From Bacteroidales bacterium (lineage in GTDB: Bacteria > Bacteroidota > Bacteroidia > Bacteroidales > WCHB1-69), in assembly GCA_017615595.1 (NCBI GenBank), contig JAFZZT010000016.1, forward strand, positions 1 through 45,454: a DNA stretch of 45,454 nucleotides. Direction: 5' to 3'. The notes under the pieces are model-generated. The model was not told where the DNA came from and did no database searches. It was given only the letters and a program-made list of their open reading frames with translations. Shown piece after piece: positions 41,188 through 45,454 of this stretch. The position numbers were made by a program, and so were the translations under genes. How positions within the stretch are numbered: the stretch's first letter is position 1; each line of letters opens with the position of its first letter.

Positions 41188-43632
41188 TTAGAATTTGAAA
41201 TGATACGTGAACGTGGGTATGATCGGGAAAATGCTGATTTGCTTGAGCCTATATTCGGCCTTCCCATTGACAAACACCTGCTCGGTGTAGTAGAAGAACG
41301 GATTATGGTGGTTATACACGTTGTACACGCTGATTTCGAAAATGCTCTGTCCGTTGTTTTTCTTGTGCGGCTTGATGAACTGCACCCCGATGTCCAGATG
41401 ATGGAACGGCTTCATGCGGAAATCATTCTTCTTGCCGTAGTTCTCGACAAAGCCGGTGTTATAGAAAATGTAATCATCTTGTGACGACGAAGCTTGATTG
41501 AGGCTGCCTTCCAGGGTTTCAGACTCGTAAGCCGAGGTAGGCAACGTAACGGCATTGCCGGTCGCGAAGACCCACGACAGCGAGAGGTTGATCTTCTTGG
41601 TTGGACTGTACATCAGCACGATGGAGACATCATGGTGGCGGTCATAGCGGGCGAAGAAGGGCTCGCCGAAGTTGAGCTCGTCAAACTGCTGTTTGGTCCA
41701 CGACAGCGTGTAGCCGATCCAGCCGGTGAACTTGCCGACCTCCTTGCGCACCAGAAATTCCACACCATACGACCAACCCTTGCCAGCGGTCACGTTGTCC
41801 TCCCAATGCCCCTGGGACTGCTCCTCAAAGCTCTCTTCCAAGATCTGGTCAATCAGATTGACAAAATAGGAAGTGCCTTCCTTGTAGGCCAGGATGTTGT
41901 TCATCCGCTTGTAGTATCCCTCCAAGGAGAAAGAGAGTCGAGGCTTCTTCAAGTCGTAATGAAGGCCGAGGGCCACCTGTTGCGAGCGTTGCGGACGGAC
42001 TCTGTCGGTAACAGGCACCCACAAGTCTGTCGGCAATCCTATCGTACTGGTGCTCAATAGGATCATATTCTGACTCATCATGGCGTAGGAGGCTTTCAGG
42101 GCCAGATTCGGCAGGAAGTTGTAGCTCATGGAGAGTCGTGGCTCGGGGGAGAACCAGGTCTTGTGCGGCACCGAGAATGCCACCAACCGGACACCCGGGT
42201 TGATGCGGAAACGATTGCGAATATTGATCTCATCTTCCACATAGACAGCATATTCCAGTCCGCGCTCCTTCTCCACCTGATGTAAGGTGAGAGTATCGGC
42301 CTTCACGGTCATGGCGTTGGGGCGCGCCTCATGGTAGGTCACTGCCGCGCCGGCCAGGAGATGGTGCGTGGCGTTGGGATGGTAGGCGATATCGTATTTC
42401 AACGTGTAGTCGCGGATGCCGGAGTTGAAGTCGGAACTGAGCGACTCATTGTCAGGGTCGTTCGGGGCATAATAATATTTGTACCTCATGTAGGTGTTCA
42501 TCTTGTAATCGCTGAAGACGAACGACAGATTGGAGAATATCTTATTGGTAAACAAGTGGTTCCATCGGGCAGTGGCGGTGGCGTTCTGCCAGAAAAGGCC
42601 CATCCGGTATTTGTCGGTGTTCCCGAGGTAGTTGTCGCTTTGGGCCAAGTGAAATTTGTCACGCCCGAAGTAGGCGCTGAGGTAAAGCTTGTCTTTCTTG
42701 CCGAGATTGAAGTTGAATTTGCCGTTCAAGTCGAAGAAATAGTAGCCGGCAGACGAGCCTTTGCTCACGATTTTCATGATCGGAACGATGAACAGGTCCA
42801 TATAGGTGGTGCGCCCGGAGATCATAAAGGAGGCCTTGTCTTTGATGACCGGCCCTTCCACCATCACATTGGAGGAGATGATTCCGACACCACCCTCGCA
42901 ATGGTAACTCTCTTTGTTACCGTCTTTCATGTTGATGTCGATGACAGAGGAGAGGCGACCGCCATAACGAGCCGGAAACCCGCCTTTTATAAGCTCCACC
43001 GACTTGATGGCATCGCCGTTGAAGATGGAGAAAAATCCCAGCAGATGGCTGGCGTTGTAGATGGTGGCCTCGTCTAGGATGATCAGGTTCTGGTCGGGGC
43101 CGCCGCCGCGCACATAGATGCCGGAGGTACCCTCGGAGGCCGACTGCACACCGGGCATCAGCAACAGGGTCTTGAAGACATCCTTCTCGCCGAAGAGCAT
43201 CGGCACCTGCTGTATCTCCTTGGTGGACAACTTAATGGAGCTCATCTGCACCTGCTCGGTATTGGACTTCTCCGCCGTGATCTCCACCGTTTCCAGGAAC
43301 TGGTACTTGGCCAGATAGGCGTCATACTCGCGGTCTTCGGGAGCGGTGACCCATAGCGTGTCGTTCACATATCCGAAGTTGTTGAACACCAAGAACAGGC
43401 CATCATGATAAGGCAGAGTGAGCGAATAGAAGCCATAGCTGTTGGCGTTGTTGAACTTCTGGGACACGGGGTCATAGACGAGACCGCCGGGCAGCGACTC
43501 GCGGCTTCCTTTTTCGTATATGTGGCCGCTCACGGTGATGTTCTGTCCGCGGAGCACACCGCAGAGCAGCAAAAAAGCCAAGAGCCAAACGACTTTCAGA
43601 TGTGATTTAAAAGATAACGGGTTATGAATCAT
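41188..43632 (-). CDS. TonB-dependent outer-membrane receptor with N-terminal CarboxypepD-like domain
   Basis: The protein has 814 residues. A signal peptide (about 1-30) is followed by a carboxypeptidase-regulatory-like domain (ITVSGHIYEKGSRESLPGGLVY, about 31-110). The plug domain follows (LLLMPGVQSASEGTSGIYVRGGG, ELIKGGFPARYGGRLSSVIDI), then a 22-strand-type barrel ending in IIPTFTYHFKF. It imports a large or scarce ligand using TonB energy. It is not a SusC-type receptor: its partner is a DUF4249 lipoprotein and not SusD. A near-match to the promoter -7 box (TATCTTCG) lies about 30 bases upstream. Substrate unknown. Confidence 0.92.
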   Translation of the reverse strand: MIHNPLSFKSHLKVVWLLAFLLLCGVLRGQNITVSGHIYEKGSRESLPGGLVYDPVSQKFNNANSYGFYSLTLPYHDGLFLVFNNFGYVNDTLWVTAPEDREYDAYLAKYQFLETVEITAEKSNTEQVQMSSIKLSTKEIQQVPMLFGEKDVFKTLLLMPGVQSASEGTSGIYVRGGGPDQNLIILDEATIYNASHLLGFFSIFNGDAIKSVELIKGGFPARYGGRLSSVIDINMKDGNKESYHCEGGVGIISSNVMVEGPVIKDKASFMISGRTTYMDLFIVPIMKIVSKGSSAGYYFFDLNGKFNFNLGKKDKLYLSAYFGRDKFHLAQSDNYLGNTDKYRMGLFWQNATATARWNHLFTNKIFSNLSFVFSDYKMNTYMRYKYYYAPNDPDNESLSSDFNSGIRDYTLKYDIAYHPNATHHLLAGAAVTYHEARPNAMTVKADTLTLHQVEKERGLEYAVYVEDEINIRNRFRINPGVRLVAFSVPHKTWFSPEPRLSMSYNFLPNLALKASYAMMSQNMILLSTSTIGLPTDLWVPVTDRVRPQRSQQVALGLHYDLKKPRLSFSLEGYYKRMNNILAYKEGTSYFVNLIDQILEESFEEQSQGHWEDNVTAGKGWSYGVEFLVRKEVGKFTGWIGYTLSWTKQQFDELNFGEPFFARYDRHHDVSIVLMYSPTKKINLSLSWVFATGNAVTLPTSAYESETLEGSLNQASSSQDDYIFYNTGFVENYGKKNDFRMKPFHHLDIGVQFIKPHKKNNGQSIFEISVYNVYNHHNPFFYYTEQVFVNGKAEYRLKQISIFPIIPTFTYHFKF

Positions 43633-43681
43633 AGGATAACCATTTCAAAGAATAGGCGGCGAAGATACATTTTTTTGGGAA

Positions 43682-43873
43682 AAGGAGAGGAGGAGTTAAA
43701 AGTTAATAGATAATAGTTAATAGATAATAGTTTACCGATGAGACGATTATGCGATGAGACGATTAGAGGAGAAAGAGGAGAAAGGAGGAGATTAGGCGAT
43801 CAACTTCTAACTTCTAACTTCTAACTCCAAACTTCTAACTTCTAACTGACAACTGACAACTGACAACTGACAA
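43682..43873 (+). repeat. Mosaic short-repeat array, copy 5
   Basis: The blocks in order are GTTAATA/GATAATA heptamers (43695-43729), a TTTACC unit, CGAT octamers (about 43736-43765), purine units, a second short CGAT unit, CTTCTAA heptamers, then four CTGACAA heptamers. It fills nearly the whole gap between the TonB receptor and the type IX substrate at 43877 and ends 3 bases before that gene's stop. Confidence 0.9.
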
Positions 43874-43876
43874 ATT

Positions 43877-45454
43877 TTATCTGATCACCGTCACGCTTCC
43901 CGTCACGTCCCTCGTCTCGTGGCCGCGGCTCTTGTAGCGGACGAAGACCACATAGACCCCGTCTGGCACACCCGCGGCGTCCCACCCCTGCTCCTTGGAT
44001 TTCGTGTCGAACATCACCATGCCCCACCGGTCGTAGATCGTCATCTCGTAGCTCTCCACTTCGTCAGGGTAGCTGAAGACCGGCAGGAAGAGGTCGTTGA
44101 GACCGTCCCCGTCTGGCGTGAAGCTGTTGGGCATCCACAGCTCCTGGTCGCACGGCTCGTACTCCACGGCGATGTCGTCCCCGTGCTCGAAGCACTGGTT
44201 GCTGGCTGTGACGCTGTAGGTGCCCGGGTATCTTACCAGATAGGTGGACTGCGTTGACCCGTCCTGCCACTCGTAGTCGCAGAAGGGCACGCCGGCGGAG
44301 AGCGTCAGCGTTCTGCCCTCGCAGAGGGTCGTGTCGGGACCCAGATCCACCATGAAGTCGGTGAGGTAGCCCACGGCGATGGTGTCGCTGGCGCCGAGAC
44401 AGTGGTCGGTGACGACCACCCAGTACTGGCCGTCCTCAAAGACGGTGTAGGTCGTGTTGGTGCTTTGGTCCTGCCACACATATTGGGCCGGATGCGGCTG
44501 AGTGGCGTCCAGCAGGAGGGTGGCCAGCTCGCAGAGGGTGCTGTCGTTGCCGAACTCCACGGACGACTGCGGGTAGAGGTCTATGGTGAAGAGGTCGCTC
44601 TCGGCCCTGCAGCCCAGGTTGGTGACGGTGACGGAGTAAGTACCGGCGCTATCGAGGGTGATGGCAGGCGTGTGCGCCCCGGTGCTCCACTGGTAGCTCA
44701 GCACGTTGGGCTGCTCCACGGAGAGCTGCGCCCCGTGGCAGAGCGTGTCGTCATGGCAGTAGGTGAACACCGGCGGGGGCACCACGACCACGAAGGTGGT
44801 GCTGGTGTCGGGGCAGCCGTCATAGTGGAAGACCAGCTGCACGGCAAGGGTGTCCGCCTGCGTCAGCGGGAAGAAGAGCTCGGGAAACGGGTAGGAATCG
44901 CCGTTGTAGATCCACTCCACGGGCACGGAGTCGGGGTTGTGCTCCACACGCAGTTGGAGGGTGTCGTTGACGCAGCGATAGACGGTGTCGCCGTTGTGGA
45001 GGGTGAGGCCGGTGTGGTTGTCCTGGTAGGCCTCGGCGCTGTAACAGCCGGCGGCGCCGCTGTGGTAGTAGTAAAGGTAGGTAATGTCGTCAATCTCATG
45101 GTGTCCGGCGGGCGCGGGACCCACGTTGTAGCCGAACTCATCGACGTAGGCCGAGAAGCCGCGCTCGTTCTCGATGCGTATAATCTCGGGGATGTCGTCG
45201 TTGTAGAAATAGAGCTGAGTGACCCAGTACTCTCCATTCGTCATGGGGAAGGTATCAAAGGCGGTGGGCGGGATGAGCTGCCCGTTGAAGTAGGTGCTGC
45301 CGATGCCATCCTCATGGGTATAGATCTGCACGTCCACATAGAGGGAGTCGCAGGGCGCGAAGACAGTGTCGCCAGCCGTGGTGACGAGCGTGCGCCTGAG
45401 GTTGTCGCGTGTGGTGGGGTACACCCACTCCTTGACCATCCGCTCGGTGGGCTG
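43877..45454 (-). CDS. Type IX-secreted protein with type-B C-terminal domain (5' end outside window)
   Basis: 526 codons are visible and the frame is open through the right edge, so the start lies outside; the ATG at 45439 is internal. Repeated Ig/PKD-like modules carry the pattern CHG(A/D)xL...YQWSTG...(G)TYSVTVTN, for example LSYQWSTGAHTPAITL and YEWQDGSTQSTYLVRY. The C-terminus has PNSFTPDGDGLNDLFLP, YDRWGMVMFDT and ends in TGSVTVIR, the gliding-motility-associated sorting domain. It should be secreted by the type IX system and sit on the surface. Its sorting domain is clearly diverged from those of the two paralogs at 13420-19175. Confidence 0.87.
   Translation of the reverse strand, partial: QPTERMVKEWVYPTTRDNLRRTLVTTAGDTVFAPCDSLYVDVQIYTHEDGIGSTYFNGQLIPPTAFDTFPMTNGEYWVTQLYFYNDDIPEIIRIENERGFSAYVDEFGYNVGPAPAGHHEIDDITYLYYYHSGAAGCYSAEAYQDNHTGLTLHNGDTVYRCVNDTLQLRVEHNPDSVPVEWIYNGDSYPFPELFFPLTQADTLAVQLVFHYDGCPDTSTTFVVVVPPPVFTYCHDDTLCHGAQLSVEQPNVLSYQWSTGAHTPAITLDSAGTYSVTVTNLGCRAESDLFTIDLYPQSSVEFGNDSTLCELATLLLDATQPHPAQYVWQDQSTNTTYTVFEDGQYWVVVTDHCLGASDTIAVGYLTDFMVDLGPDTTLCEGRTLTLSAGVPFCDYEWQDGSTQSTYLVRYPGTYSVTASNQCFEHGDDIAVEYEPCDQELWMPNSFTPDGDGLNDLFLPVFSYPDEVESYEMTIYDRWGMVMFDTKSKEQGWDAAGVPDGVYVVFVRYKSRGHETRDVTGSVTVIR

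Noticed and set aside
43682-43873. CRISPR array
   Set aside because: Units are 7-10 bases and contiguous with no unique spacers of constant length, and no cas genes are near. The same applies to the other arrays and to 35124-35455.

Overview
The window reads as chromosomal DNA of a Bacteroidota bacterium, most likely order Bacteroidales. Supporting signs are promoters of the TTG-N(16-23)-TAnnTTTG type, a general lack of Shine-Dalgarno sites, type-B C-terminal (gliding-motility-associated) sorting domains for type IX secretion, a TonB receptor paired with a DUF4249 lipoprotein, a FISUMP-domain fragment and a GldI-like FKBP lipoprotein. I cannot name a genus. No tRNA, rRNA, CRISPR array, phage or transposase gene was seen.

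Layout. 1-3150: a mosaic short-repeat array, an MBL-fold (ComEC-like) hydrolase and hemW, then an inverted copy of the array. 3151-6584 (minus): a VWA/beta-barrel surface protein, then an FKBP lipoprotein and a DHH phosphoesterase. 6621-13136 (minus): one long probable operon, tolC-like, rnfD, rnfG, rnfE, rnfA, porin, nucleoside-gate transporter; rnfB and rnfC are missing from it. 13420-19652 (minus): a small secreted protein and two tandem giant CUB/P-domain/PKD proteins exported by type IX secretion. 19903-23278: divergent recQ and a MATE exporter. 23418-29091 (minus): 13 ribosomal protein genes, rplV to rpsE, cut off from the usual S10 and spc neighbours on both sides. 29395-34454 (minus): a tightly packed operon dut, TPR, hpt, adk, dxr, rsgA. 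34539-35584: a broken FISUMP gene and a 150/158-bp tandem repeat. 35585-37308 (minus): a beta-barrel gene, an ECF sigma factor and a membrane protein that is probably its partner. 37372-40189: divergent SDR and WG-repeat genes. 40213-43632 (minus): TonB receptor and DUF4249 lipoprotein. 43877-45454 (minus): 3' part of another type IX substrate, running off the window.

The most unusual signal is not a protein. A family of mosaic arrays is built from short-period blocks (7-mers TTTACTG, CTTCTAA, CTGACAA and CTGATCA; 8-mers CGATTAGG; roughly 10-mers AAGAGGAGAA) in a fixed block order. Most copies abut the 3' ends of genes in one orientation, and several stop codons lie inside the first repeat unit. 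Two classically stable operons (S10/spc and rnf) are broken in this window, and arrays lie near those regions. This makes array-mediated rearrangement an attractive hypothesis, not a demonstrated fact.
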